64,000 nt of DNA from NCBI GenBank assembly GCA_963920575.1, contig OY986965.1, positions 1,336,866 through 1,400,865 of the forward strand, given 5' to 3'. This document shows, piece after piece, positions 23,431 through 34,827 of this stretch. Position numbers and translations under genes: made by a program. Below the pieces are notes generated by a model. It saw nothing but the letters and a program-made list of their open reading frames with translations. It was not told where the DNA came from and ran no database searches. How positions within the stretch are numbered: position 1 is the stretch's first letter; every line of letters starts with the position of its first letter. This DNA is from Narthecium ossifragum. Its lineage: Eukaryota > Streptophyta > Magnoliopsida > Dioscoreales > Nartheciaceae.

Positions 23431-23864
23431 GGGTATCTAAATCTTGATGAGGAGAGACAGGGAGAGGAGTTGGGGCATATATATAAGGAGGTTTTGATGG
23501 TCGACACGGCTTATGAGTCTTTGATTGATGGGTTGGAGCTTTGTTATTCTACATATATATATATATCTAATGCTAATGGTGCACTGGAATTATTGCGGCG
23601 TTTGCAATTAATCCTAGCTAGTTCTTCTCTCTTTTATTCATGTCCCAATATTATATCCTGCTTTGTTTAATATATGTATATGGTAAATACTTTATTTATA
23701 GTCAATGGAGAAAAAGATTCCTTAATTAGGAAGCAATTAAACTGGATGTTAGGTGGGTGCATGGTTTGGCGGGCTGTTTGCAAAAACCGCGTAGACCAGT
23801 TCTCTTGCCTTTATTAATTTCCTAGAAGGCCAATAGCTTAATTAATCTTTTTATCGGCAGATTC

Positions 23865-24285
23865 AAGACTCTGTTTGACCATGCGTTGTGTTTTTTATGA
23901 CCGTGGTGAGGTGTGGTGTGGTTGTAAACTGTGGTGAGGTGCGGTGCAGTAACGACCCCAAAATTATTTGGTATGACAAGTTAATAACTATGGTAGAAAA
24001 GTGTGTTCATGTAATTTGTTATTTGGGTGTGTGTTTATTTTTAAATGTACAGTATAAAATATTAGTTTATTATTTTGTTTCTGTGTTTGTTACGTCGCAG
24101 CCAAGGTGTGGTCAAATGGAAGCGCCTATAAATTGCTTCGTCTCTGACGCAGTTTTGGCGTGGTCCTCACCAGTCTGCTATTATTCCCAAACGAGATTTT
24201 TGTGAATGCGATTGCGTTCGGTCCAAAAAAAAAAAAGTGTGTTTGGACAACATGAACGCACGTCTAAACGGAACCTAATTATATT
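23865..24285. mobile_element. Candidate MITE with imperfect terminal inverted repeats
   Basis: The left end CTCTGTTTGACCATGCGTT resembles the reverse complement of the right end, TTCCGTTTAGACGTGCGTT. The interior has GTGGTGAGGTG repeats. No clean target duplication was found, so the borders are approximate. Confidence 0.35.
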
Positions 24286-25674
24286 AGGATTTACTAGGAG
24301 TACGTTGTACGGCTATGATGTGCTAGTATTAATATTAGAAACCATGTGATTCTGATGATTGATGGCTTTATATGATTCCACAGATGTACGTACGTTGTGG
24401 TTTCTTTTAAGTTAGCAGCTCAGAAGAGCTTTGATCCCACCTCACTCGATCAATCCTGTTGAGTGTAAGCAAAGACAATTAATTAATGAACTGTTTATGT
24501 ATCAAGAAAAGAACAACTTTTGTTGTCACCGTCAATATATATATAACAATCTAATCAACTTTTATTTATCACGGATATGAGCTCAATGGTTTATCCCTAA
24601 TAAAGATACCACGTCGTTAGGTTTGGAAAATATTTTTCATGTTTTCATTCTCGGACCTTATTTATTTTTATTGTCTTTTAAGTTTTATTTTATTAACTAG
24701 CCAAGAATATTTGTTGGAAGAAATAATCTTTAGTGAAAGTTATGAAGTGCTTTGTTCTGTGCTGTGTTAGTCGCCATTAATTCATGAACAAATCTGAGAT
24801 ATTCTGAGTATAAAATTGGTCCTTGATGAGTTTGCATTTTCTATTTTGGCTATAATTAGGAGACAATTAATTGAGTGTAGTGATCATAAGCGAGGCTGGT
24901 GGATCCACATGTTGAGGTGGGGGGGGAGGCGCCCCTAGTAAAAAAAAACCTACCTAATATATATATAGAATATTTAATTACCCCCCTCCTAAATTAGATT
25001 TGACCCCCTAATAATTTACTGATTATTTAGAGAAATAAATTTTTGACGATATTTCTAATGAAAATATTATGCAATATTATTAAAGTATGAAACTTCAGAT
25101 GAAACAATTGTAATTGTTTACTTTTATAGCTATGGTACTGTACTAAGATACTTATTTTGAATTTTTTAATTAATTACTTATATATTTTCTTCTATAATAA
25201 ACTTTTTCTATTAAAGTCATTCCTTTCGTATAAATCCTGAATCCGTCACTGCTGCGAGGATTAAACTATTCAACCATTCCGATACAATTCAGCAAATTAT
25301 TATTGTTATTTGTGTCTATAATTAGGAATTAGCTACCCCAGCACAAGGAACTCCCAAATATAGATTATAATTATTTCTCTCACATCCCCCTCCCCCCCCT
25401 CGTTATTGTTTCCTTTCCAAATTCCAACCTCAACCTCTCGTCCTCCTTTTCTCATTGCACGAATTCCGCCACCTTTCCCTCCACCGAACACATGCTAACA
25501 CCTCCTTAAATCCCTAATACACCCACCATCTTCACACTAAATCACCAAAATGCCACTTCCCATTTACCCATGATAACTGTTTAAAAGCTAGCATCACCCC
25601 ATGGGCAAATTGGCCATTTAAAATCTCTCCATGCAAACAAGCTGGCACTCTACGTACATACGTGTAAGCCTTCA

Positions 25675-25682
25675 TATATAAA
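25675..25682 (+). promoter_or_regulatory. TATA box of the plus-strand DUF761 gene
   Basis: TATATAAA lies about 99 bp before the ATG, followed by a CT-rich 5'UTR, a typical plant core promoter layout. Confidence 0.6.
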
Positions 25683-25780
25683 CACCTCCCCCTACCCTCT
25701 CTCTCTCTCAACCCTCAAAGAAGCCTCAAGCAAATTAACTTAGGGTTCCAAGGGCCTCTCTCCTCTCTTCTCTCTCCTTC

Positions 25781-26287
25781 ATGGAGAAAGAAGAGGCGAA
25801 GATCGCCCCGAAGGATGCCGAACAACTTCCGACCCACTACCGGAAGCCGGCGGCCAAGAAGCGAGGGCCCCTCGGCCTCCTCCGTGCCGCCGCCTTGTTG
25901 GTTCGTGGTCGATCCCCCGCCAAGAAGGCCATCGTCGTCGCCGATGCCGTAGACCCTGCGGTTGATGCATGGAAGACCCTCGTCGGCGGCGTGCGCCCGC
26001 TGGTCCACCAGCTGGAGTACCCCGCCCCGCTGACGCCCCCTCCGGTGATCATTTCTGTGCATGAGTCATTCCATGATGTGGCTATGCCGCCTCCATCGCC
26101 GGGCTCGTCTGTCGACGGCATGAGCCGGTATGCGTCGGCGGAGGACCTCCAGTCCCTCGACGCCGGAGAGGAAGATGACGGTGGTGCGCCGCATGCGATC
26201 GACTTGCAGGCGGAGGAGTTCATAGCCAAATTCTATGAACAGATGAGGCTCCAGAGATTGGAGTCGTTCAACCAAAATGCATGTTAA
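25781..26287 (+). CDS. DUF761 family protein
   Basis: A single-exon, GC-rich gene of 168 residues. The N-terminus is Lys-rich, followed by KKRGPLGLLRAAALLVRGRSPAKKA, here given as two adjoining blocks around residues 26-50. A Pro-rich middle and an Asp/Glu-rich linker lead to the C-terminal DUF761 motif AEEFIAKFYEQMRLQR (about 145-160). The same motif ends the divergent gene 2.4 kb to the left, so the two are probably relatives, although little else aligns. Family members are small plant proteins linked by some reports to growth and stress responses; no precise function can be given. A TATA box and CT-rich leader precede it. Confidence 0.8.
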   Translation: MEKEEAKIAPKDAEQLPTHYRKPAAKKRGPLGLLRAAALLVRGRSPAKKAIVVADAVDPAVDAWKTLVGGVRPLVHQLEYPAPLTPPPVIISVHESFHDVAMPPPSPGSSVDGMSRYASAEDLQSLDAGEEDDGGAPHAIDLQAEEFIAKFYEQMRLQRLESFNQNAC

Positions 26288-27167
26288 GGAGAAGCTTATA
26301 TATTAGTTCTATGAAAGCTTTTCAATTTGCTTGCTTTCTAATAATGCTCGTGTTCTTTTGGAATATATATATATACACAATTATACAATATTAAGAATTC
26401 CAAAAGGCGAGTCTGAGACTATTAATAAGTTTAATTTGATTGTAAGGTCACTGGGGTCCTGAATGAAAGGGGATTATTATGGACGCTGATCGAGTACATG
26501 AGTCATGTATATTATACATTCTCATACATGAACGTCTATTCAATCGGTGGTTATATACATCGAGCTCATTGGTATGGTTTTATCGATAGGTCTGTCAATC
26601 AATCGGTACATAACTATCGATTGAATCAACGGTATAAAATAAAAGTATAATTCGGTAATATAATACCGACGAAACAACAACTCAAATAATATATAATACC
26701 AACAAAACAAAAACTTGATTGGAAGTACAATCACGATCAAGTAGCCTAGTGGACGCTGATAGGGGTACATGGCGACCTGGGCGTGTGTAATGAATATGCC
26801 TACGTCACTGCTAAGTCTCCAAATTAACCCTAGCCCTGCCGCATCACGCCGTCGCCCTCTCCTCGCCGGAACCCACTCATAGCTCCCACAGCCCAAGGTC
26901 GTCGCTGCAGCCATGCTCCATCACCACCACCGTCTACGCCATCTCCTTCGTCCATCCTGGCCACGAGCTATTTAGAATGTGATGTATGTCCCTGCTTCAA
27001 TGTCTTATCAGCAATATATGTAACGAGTTCAGAATTTTGCATCAGTTGAAGAGGTGTTATCGATCAAAGTGTGCATAAAAAAATCCATGATCCGTCGTGT
27101 GAAACCGATTCATTTGGTTAACTCATCGGTAGAGCGCCATTGCTTGATGTCAATTAACATCGGTATA
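26288..27167. other. Intergenic region with CGGT-rich repetitive sequence
   Basis: AT-rich sequence with many short CGGTA/TACCG motifs (26540-26700 and 27100-27167). The last 60 bases form the left arm of an inverted repeat split by the Copia insertion. An antisense frame at 26540-26914 has no recognisable content. Confidence 0.45.
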
Positions 27168-27915
27168 TGTTAGGTTTAAGCCCAAGTAGTTCGTCAATTG
27201 ACAGGTGGTTTGGATGAAAGACAAGTGACAAACGAAGAAGAGAAGTAACAAAGAAGAGAAGATAGTAATGACACCAAGATTTAACGTGGAAAAACCCTTC
27301 TAAATAGAAGGTAAAAAACCACGGGAGGAGAGGAGGAATTCACTATGAAGAATCACCAAAAGTACAGCCAAGTTCTTCATCTCTGTTTTCTTCATGAAAG
27401 AGAAAACAGAGAACTTACAAAACTTCTCACCAAGGATGAAGAACAATGAAACCTTAACCCTAATCTCATGATCTAGGGCTTATATATAGACCACTACGAT
27501 CCAATAGGATCTTAACGGATTTACATTAAAACAAGTATAATAAACCCGTTAAGTATAGTTGCCTAATATAAAACGGTCTTCAGCATCGGGCGTCCACGGT
27601 CGACCGTCAAGTTCCCACGGTCGACCGTCATGCTCCCACGGTCGACCGTCATGCTTGCACCATCGACTGGCATGAGTCCATCATACACCCGCGGTCGATC
27701 CTTGCATCGACCGTGGGAAGTGTTTTTCTTGACAGAGGCTTACGGTCGATGTCACGGTCAATGTGGCGGTCGACCGTAAGAATCTCGAGACAAACGGTTG
27801 ATGCTGCGGACGATGTTCCGATCATCCGTGACAATCCGCGATCGACCGTCATGAGTCCACGGTCGACCGTGGTCTTCAAATTTTGCTGAGAAAGATTTTT
27901 GAGACAAACTCAACA
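27168..27915 (-). repeat. 3' LTR of the Copia element
   Basis: 748 bp, running TGTTAGG to CAACA on the + strand. It contains three copies of the 12-bp palindrome ACGGTCGACCGT at 21-bp spacing (27596, 27617, 27638) and further GGTCGACC palindromes near 27770 and 27860. Confidence 0.95.
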
Positions 27916-27926
27916 AATCTCCACCT
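27916..27926 (-). other. Polypurine tract of the Copia element
   Basis: On the minus strand AGGTGGAGATT directly abuts the 3' LTR, the expected place and composition for the plus-strand primer. Confidence 0.8.
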
Positions 27927-27999
27927 GGCTCAAAAAACTCTGATTTCAGCAAACTAGTGGCACAAACTCTCTCTCCTCCAAAATGCCCCGAAGGGCAAC

Positions 28000-30900
28000 T
28001 CAATTGCTTCGAACTCCAATCAAGTCTAAGCAATGCTTGAACTTGATAGCAGGAACTGACTTTGTCAGCATATCAGCAGCATTATCTTCAGTACCAATTT
28101 TCTTGACACATATATCACCTCTTTCAACAAGATCTCGAACAAAATAATACCGAACATCTATGTGCTTCGTTCTCTCATGGTACATCTGATCTTTCGTCAA
28201 ATGAATTGCACTTTGACTATCACATAGAATTGTCCCATCACATGAAAACGAACTAATTTCACTTAATATGCCCTTAAGTCAGATTGATTCCTTCGTAGCT
28301 TCAGTAATGGCCATGTATTCAGCTTCCATCGTAGACAAAGCAACTGTGGATTGTAAAATCGAGCGCCAACTGATGGCACATCCACAGAGTAAAAACATAG
28401 CCAGTAAGGGACCTTCTACGATCTAGGTCACCAGCATAGTCAGAATCTACATAGCACATAACACTGCTTCCTGTCTTCCCAAAAACCAAATATGTAGAAG
28501 AAGTACCCTTCAAGTATCTTAAAATCTATTTCACTGCCTGCCAGTGAGCCTTTCTAGGATTTGCCATGTATCTGCTCACAACACTAACGGCATGGGCAAT
28601 GTCAGGACGAGTACAAACCATAGCATACATGATGCTACCAACCGCATTGGAATATGGAACACGAGACATGTACTTAATCTCATCATCAGTTTGAGGAGAC
28701 ATATCTGCTGAAAGTCTAAAATGAGGAGCAAATGGAGTACTAACAGGTTTGGCATCAAGCATGCCAAAACGATCAAGAACTTTCTCAACAAAACCCTTTT
28801 GAGTCAAAAACAGTTTTCCAGCTTTACGTTCTCTCTTAATCTCCATACCAAGAATTTTCTTGGCAGCTCCTAAGCCCTTCATCTCAAATTCACGACTTAG
28901 AGCATCCTTCAGCTGATCAACCTCAAACATATCCTTTGCAGCAATGAGCATATCATCCACATAGAGTAATAAATATATAAATGATTCATCAGGAAGCTTT
29001 CTGAAATATACACAACTATCATACTTGCTTCTAGAGTATTCATGGTGCAACATAAAAGAGTCAAAACGCTTATACCACTGTCTAGGAGACTGCTTCAAAC
29101 CATACAAAGACTTCTTAAGCAAACAAACATGATCTTCTTTTCCTTCAACTGTAAAACCCTCCGGTTGATGCATATAAATGGTTTCTTCAAATTCTCCATT
29201 TAAGAAAGCAGTCTTAACATCAAGCTGCTCTAACTCATAATCATTTATAGCAACAAGACCAAGCAAGATGCGAATAGAGCTATGTTTCACAACAGGAGAA
29301 AAAATGTCATTGTAGTCAATACCTTCAATTTGACTGTAGCCCTTTGTAACTAATCTTGCTTTGTACTTAGCATCCTCAACACCAGGGATGCCTTCCTTTC
29401 TCTTGAAAACCCACTTGCATCCAACAATTTTCTTCTTGCTAAGAGGCTTTACTAGGACCCATGTTTGATTTTTCTGAAGAGACTCCATCTCTTCATTCAT
29501 AGCAACCAACCAAGAGCCTGAGTCACTAGCTGAAATAGCATCTGAATAGGATGTGGGTTCATGAAAACAATCAGTTTCTAAATCAGCAGACAAAGCATAA
29601 GCAACTAAATTATTTTCTGCATATCTCTGAGGTGGTCGAATATCTCTTCTTGGTCTATCTTTTGCAATGGAATAAATATCAGAATGAGTAGCCTCTTCTT
29701 CTTCATCATCTGAAACAGTCTGAGTTGGAGGTGCTTGCACTGAAGAAGAAACTTTCTGAGAAGTAACAAGAGTAAGCTCTACCTGCACCCCAACCTGTGA
29801 ATTTTCTGAGCCTTTTGAAACAAGAGGAGCAGCACAATTATTTTTCGGATGAAGCATAGCCGATTCATCAAAGGTTACATCTATGCTAATCATGAACTTA
29901 GAAGATTCAGGACACCATAATCTGTAACCTTTCACTCCATCAATGTATCCTAAGAAGATGCACTTCTTAGCCCTAGGAGCCAGCTTTCCTTCATTCACAT
30001 GACAATATGCTGGACAACCAAAAATCTTCAAATGAGAATAAGTAGGAGAATTTCCTGACCATACCTCTTCTGGGGTCTTAAACTCTATAGAAGCAACTGG
30101 AGATCGGTTCATCAAATGACAAGCTGTAAGCACAGCTTCAGCCCAGAAAACTTTCTCCAAACCAGCATTAAAGAGCATAGAGCGTGCTCTCTCAAGGAGT
30201 GTCCTATTCATCCGTTCTGCAACCCCATTCTGCTGTGGAGTACCCGGGACAGTAAGGTGCCTTTGAATACCTTCATTTCTGCAAAAATTGTTAAACTCCC
30301 CACTGCAGAACTCTAGGCCATTATCAGTCCTCAGCCTCTTAACTTTTCTCTCTGTCTATTTTTCTATCAAAACTTTTCATTGCTTGAACTTCTCAAAAAC
30401 ATCACTTTTCTGTTTGAGAAAATAAACCGAGACTTTCCTTGAGAAATCATCAATAAAGGTAAGCATATATCTAGCTCCACCTTTTGATGGAACTTGAGAA
30501 GGGCCCCAAAGGTCAGAGTGAATGTAATCTAAAGTAGCTTTGGTTTTGTAAATTGCACCACTGAAACTAACTCTTTTCTGCTTGCCAAAAACACAGTGTT
30601 CACAAAAGTCCACCTTCCCTGTACTCTGGCCGCATAGTGAACCTCTCTTGCTCAAGAGAGACTTACCCTTCTCACTCATGTGTCCCAACCGCATATGCCA
30701 TAGCTTAGTTACTTCAGAATCTGACAAGGGGGATGAAATAACAGCTACAGGGCCTGTAACAGTAGTACCCTGCAACACATATAAACTACCGCATCTCTTT
30801 CCTTTCATAACAACTATAGCACCACAACAAACTTTTAGAACTCCACCTTCAGCTGTATACCTACATCCATTTGCATCAAGAGTGCCTAAAGAAATCAAGT

Positions 30901-31983
30901 TCTTTTTCAAATCAGGAACATGTCTAACCTCTGATAATGTCCTCACCATACCATCATGCATCCTTATCTTGATTGTTCCCTTACCAACAGCCTTGCAGGC
31001 TGCATTGTTACCCATGAGAACTAGGCCACTATCCACTGATTCATAAGTGGAGAAATAATCCTTGTAAGGACACATATGATAGGAACAGCCGTTGTCCAGA
31101 ATCCATTCATCCATGCTGCGGATCTGATCCTGGTTAGCAAAGAGAACATCACCATTGTCTTCATGTACAACACTCGCCTCAGCAATCTTATCAGGGTTCT
31201 GATTGTTTGGTGCTTCACGTTGTAACTTGTTCTTCAACTTATAACAGTCATCTTTCTTATGGCCCTTTTTCTTGTAGTAATAACAGAAAATATTACTTGA
31301 ATCAAAATTTTTCTTGCCCCTTGACTTTGATCTAGACTTAAATCTTCTGTTTTCTGAATTTCTGTCACTTGGTCTGCCTCTAGCAACAAGACCCTCAGCA
31401 TGAGAGCCCGAAGATTGAAAAGTAAGTTCATTATTGAGCATATCTCTAGATAAAATATCAGCCTTAACTTCCTCTAAAGAGATACTCTCTTTTCCATAAG
31501 TGACAGTTTCACGAAAGTACTTAAAGGATGAAGGAAGAGAACATAACATCAATAAAGCCTTATCTTCATCATCAATCTTAACTTCCAAATTCTCTAAATT
31601 CATGATAATGGTATTGAAATTATCAAGATGAGATTTGATAGATGTACCTTTCGCCATGCGAAGCATATATAACTGCTGCTTAAGCCGGAGCTTATTGGTT
31701 AAGCTCTTCGTCATATAGAGAAATTCCAACTTCAACCAAAGAGCTGCTGCTGTATCCTCCTTTGCAACCTCTCGAAGAACTTCATTCCATAAACACAACT
31801 GAATAGCAGTTAAAGCCTTCAAATCTAGTTCAATCCAATTTTCATCAGATGTGGTCACAGGTTTCTTGGCAATTTCACCAAGAGCCTTAAACAGGTTTTC
31901 TGGACCAAGATGGGCATACGAAGTTGCCATAGACTGAAACTGATCTTCCCATCAAACTTCTCAATATCAAACTTCGTTGCCAT
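28000..31983 (-). pseudogene. Degenerate gag-pol polyprotein of the Copia element
   Basis: Reading leftwards: gag from an ATG at 31983, which loses frame near 31890; a zinc knuckle (about 31260) whose second cysteine is Tyr (CYYYKKKGH); a protease motif with DNG in place of the usual D-S/T-G (about 31095); the pre-integrase HHCC-type region (LGHMSEKGKSL, about 30690); integrase; reverse transcriptase with YVDDMLIAA (about 28950); and RNase H ending at 28000. In-frame stops are at 30377-30379, 30356-30358, 28526-28528 and 28279-28281, and a frameshift lies near 28395. Several stops look like G-to-A or C-to-T changes. The element cannot make an intact polyprotein. Confidence 0.9.
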
Positions 31984-32010
31984 CACCAGAACCTAATCAA
32001 TCAACCTAAA

Positions 32011-32022
32011 GCTCTGATACCA
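32011..32022 (-). other. Primer-binding site (initiator-Met tRNA type)
   Basis: On the minus strand TGGTATCAGAGC lies three bases inside the 5' LTR. It is complementary to the 3' end of plant initiator methionine tRNA, the usual Copia primer. Confidence 0.9.
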
Positions 32023-32025
32023 GTT

Positions 32026-32796
32026 TGTTAGGTTTAAGCCTAAGTAGTTCGTCAATTGACAGGTGGTTTGGATGAAAAACAAGTGACAAACGAAGAAGAG
32101 AAGTAACAAAGAAGAGAAGATAGTAATGACACCAAGATTTAACGTGGAAAAACCCTTCTAAATAGAAGGTAAAAAACCACGGGAGGAGAGTAGGAATCCA
32201 CTATGAAGAATCACCAAAAGTACAGCCAAGTTCTTCGTCTCTGTTTTCTTCAGGACAGAGAAAACAGAGAACTTACAAAACTTCTCACCAAGGATGAAGA
32301 ACAATGAAACCTTAACCCTAATCTCATGATCTAGGGCTTATATATATAGACCACTACGATCCAATAGGACCTTAACGGATTTACATTAAAACAAGTATAA
32401 TAAACCCGTTAAGTATAGTTGCCTAATATAAAATGGTCTTCAGCATCGGGCGTCCACGGTCGACCGTCAAGTTCCCACGGTCGACCGTCATGCTCCCACG
32501 GCCGACCGTCATGCTCCCACGGTCGACCGTCATGCTTGCACCGTCGACTGGCATGAGTCCATCATACACCTGCGGTCGATCCTTGCATCGACCGTGGGAA
32601 GTGTTTTTCTTGACAGAGGCTTACGGTCGATGTCACGGTCGATGTGGCGGTCGACCGTGAGAATCTTGAGACAAACGGTTGATGCTGCGAACGATGTTCC
32701 GATCGTCCGTGACAATCCGCGGTCGACCGTCATGAGTCCACGGTCGACCGTGGTCTTCAAATTTTGATGAGAAAGATTTTTGAGACAAACTCAACA
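32026..32796 (-). repeat. 5' LTR of the Copia element
   Basis: 771 bp. It matches the 3' LTR but carries one extra 21-bp unit in the GGTCGACC repeat block (32456-32530); one unit has a mutated palindrome, GGCCGACC. Confidence 0.95.
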
Positions 32797-33014
32797 GTAT
32801 ATTACTACTACCGATGGTAATTGATGACACGCATCGGACCCAACTTAATCCGATGGAATTAGATACTTGATCGGTAGTAATAGAATGATAAACACCGACA
32901 ATGATCATATTTGCATCCATACCAGACAACCAATGCTAGTACGAAGTATAAGATTTTGTCTAAATTATACACAATGCTCCTATGAACAAGATTTTGTATA
33001 AAGGACTTTGATTG

Positions 33015-33145
33015 GGGTACATAGTATATGCGTGTACACCATTATGTGGCTAACATCCGATCCCTAAAGTGACTTTATCAGAGGAAAAATAGTGGCTTGG
33101 ATGTTAGCCTCATAGGTTGTGTATATGCACATGACATGTACACAA
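33015..33145. mobile_element. Hairpin MITE-like element
   Basis: GGCTAACATCC (33048-33058) pairs exactly with GGATGTTAGCC (33099-33109), and outer sequences (GTATATGCGTGTACACC against GTGTATATGCACATGAC) pair imperfectly. The fold is about 130 bp. No target duplication was resolved. Confidence 0.5.
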
Positions 33146-33256
33146 ATCTTTTTTCTTATATAAATTATAGGCACCGCTTCCATTCCTAAAAAAAACAAGC
33201 TACGAGCCGAAAGATGTGGCTATTTAAACGGTAATATTCTTACTATATTATTATAA

Positions 33257-33407
33257 GGGTATGTTTGGATCGAGTATAGAATAAGTTTGTATAATAAATA
33301 AAGTAAAAGTTATGTAAACATTAAAGATAGTTATATAAGATTATGAATAAAATGTTTGAATGCATAAATGGGGTTTATACATACTTATCCTTAATCCAAA
33401 CTGGCTC
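33257..33407. mobile_element. Tourist-like MITE, 151 bp
   Basis: The left end is GGGTATGTTTGGATCGAG and the right end, reverse-complemented, GAGCCAGTTTGGATTAAGG. TAA flanks both sides (33254-33256 and 33408-33410). The size, GTTTGG termini and TAA duplication fit Tourist MITEs. Confidence 0.65.
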
Positions 33408-33656
33408 TAAATGTTCTGCCATTCCATATTACCCACACGTAACTTCCAATTAGACTTTGGAAATATGACATTTTTCAGTGTTTTATGGATGAAGCCTTTG
33501 GCTTTATATACTACCTTTATAAATGAAAAATGGCTCGCCCTTTTAATACCAAGATTCTTAAATTAATCCTGCACGCTAAGATATCGAGTTATTTCACCGA
33601 TTGGGATTTTAGATACATGAAATATCATATGTGTTGCATTTAATGTTATAATCTAC

Positions 33657-34827
33657 TGTTAGAGCATAAATCATGTTTGATCGGCGAAGGGAAAAAGGTG
33701 AAAATAGTCTAACATCTAGAATTAGGGGATTGCAGTTAAGTTCTACTCCTTCTAAACGAACAGAGGTGTTGAAACTGTTGAGATTGGATGAGGAAATGGA
33801 AATGAAGTGGAAAATGGAAATGGGAAGTGAAAAATGATGAGCTATGGTAAATCTACTCCTATGAGTAATAGATCTACTCCTAGAAATGAAGAATTATGAT
33901 AGCACTACTCTTATGAAATTATGGTAATACTACTCCTATGGAAGAAATTATTATAGTACTACTCCTAGAAATGAAGGACTAGTTGCAGGAATTTAAAGGA
34001 AAGAAAAGCTTCATTACTGAATTTAAAAGGCTACGTTGTAGATAAATCTAAGCCTATTGATACATGATAAAAGATAAATAAAGTGACATTTTTGCTCTTG
34101 ATTTTGGGAGAGAGTTTTTTTCTTCATCCTCTTGACCTTTTATAGAGCTTCTGATAACCACCTTGAAATCACCCAAACTGCCCACTGCAACTGTCAGAAA
34201 CTGAATCTGAAACCGTCATAAATGCGTAATTTGGCGATATCTTCAGCTATTTACGAAACTGCCATCATGTAGATCTTCTTGTCTTCCACTGCGATTTGGT
34301 CGATGATAACCTTGGAATTTGATAAAACTCTGAACATGAAAGTTGTAGGTCTTCGAATTCTGTTTCCATTGGCCCAAAAACCAACTCATTTGGATATCGT
34401 ATGAGAAAGTTATCACAAAAATAGTCGAAATACATCGATGTCTGATTAAAATAATCAACCAAAATAAGGCCGATGGGTTTTTGGCCGATGGAGAAATGGG
34501 CGATGACATCGGCCATCTTTTGTGTGATGACATTTGGATTATCGGCTATTATTTATCATTTTGCCACTGATACTTCGATTGCCGATTTGACATAATAAAC
34601 GATGGAAATCTGAAGATCTCTTCAACATGAAAGTTGTAGATCTTTTCGTCATCTTTTCAATGGTTCTAGTATCGCTCACTTTGGATACTTGATGTAAAAG
34701 TTATGGCCAAAATACTTCAGATGTGTCAACATTGAAGTATCTATTGGCCGATTGACAATATTCACAAAATTGCCATTGATCTTGTTAATCGCCCAAGTGG
34801 ACCAAGTGGTTATATTTATGGCTAACA
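33657..34827. mobile_element. Candidate solo LTR
   Basis: The segment starts TGTTAG and ends CTAACA, a classic LTR terminal inverted pair. The flanking five bases are TCTAC on the left and TCTAT on the right, a near-perfect target duplication. It holds two related blocks beginning ATGAAAGTTGTAG (34336 and 34627), each running about 95 bp, a motif I associate with plant LTR retrotransposon LTRs. No gag or pol frame is present, so it would be a recombined solo LTR of 1171 bp. Confidence 0.5.

Larger units (their letters stand above)
23393..25780. promoter_or_regulatory. Divergent intergenic region between two DUF761 genes
   Basis: A TATA-like box for the left gene is near 23478-23487 and one for the right gene is TATATAAA at 25675-25682. 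A possible MITE lies at about 23865-24285. Around 24870-25260 there is a degenerate transposon-like stretch beginning with G/C-rich GAGGTGGGGGGGAGGCGCCC and ending near TCCTGAATCCGTCACT. The rest is AT-rich with no gene. Confidence 0.45.
27168..32796 (-). mobile_element. Full-length Ty1/Copia LTR retrotransposon, coding capacity lost
   Basis: Two direct LTRs (27168-27915 and 32026-32796) both begin TGTTAGG and end CAACA. They are flanked by the 5-bp duplication GTATA (27163-27167 and 32797-32801). A tRNA-iMet-type primer site and a purine tract lie just inside the LTRs. The order gag, protease, integrase, reverse transcriptase, RNase H is that of Copia, and the pre-integrase wording (CGSLYVLQGTTVTG) suggests the Tork/Tnt1 lineage. 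By eye the LTRs differ at roughly 20 positions plus a 21-bp repeat unit, so the insertion is fairly recent. Confidence 0.95.
27148..32822. repeat. Inverted repeat interrupted by the Copia insertion
   Basis: Left of the retrotransposon, TCAATTAACATCGGTA (ending about 27166) pairs with TACCGATGGTAATTGA on the right (about 32809-32824), with one mismatch in 16. If the Copia element and one target duplication are removed, the arms would be separated by only about ten bases. This points to an older hairpin-forming element as the insertion site. The coordinates include the inserted element. Confidence 0.6.

Noticed and set aside
23236..23670. 144-codon plus-strand frame
   Set aside because: It runs antisense through the conserved DUF761 body and a GA microsatellite.
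25837..26229. 130-codon minus-strand frame
   Set aside because: Antisense shadow of the GC-rich DUF761 gene at 25781.
27596..27649. Regular spaced repeats that look CRISPR-like
   Set aside because: The units lie in plant LTRs, spacers are nearly identical, and the repeat is a palindrome in a eukaryotic retrotransposon.
32433..32660. Plus-strand frame with repeated RSTV motifs
   Set aside because: It is a translation of the LTR palindrome array, not a gene.
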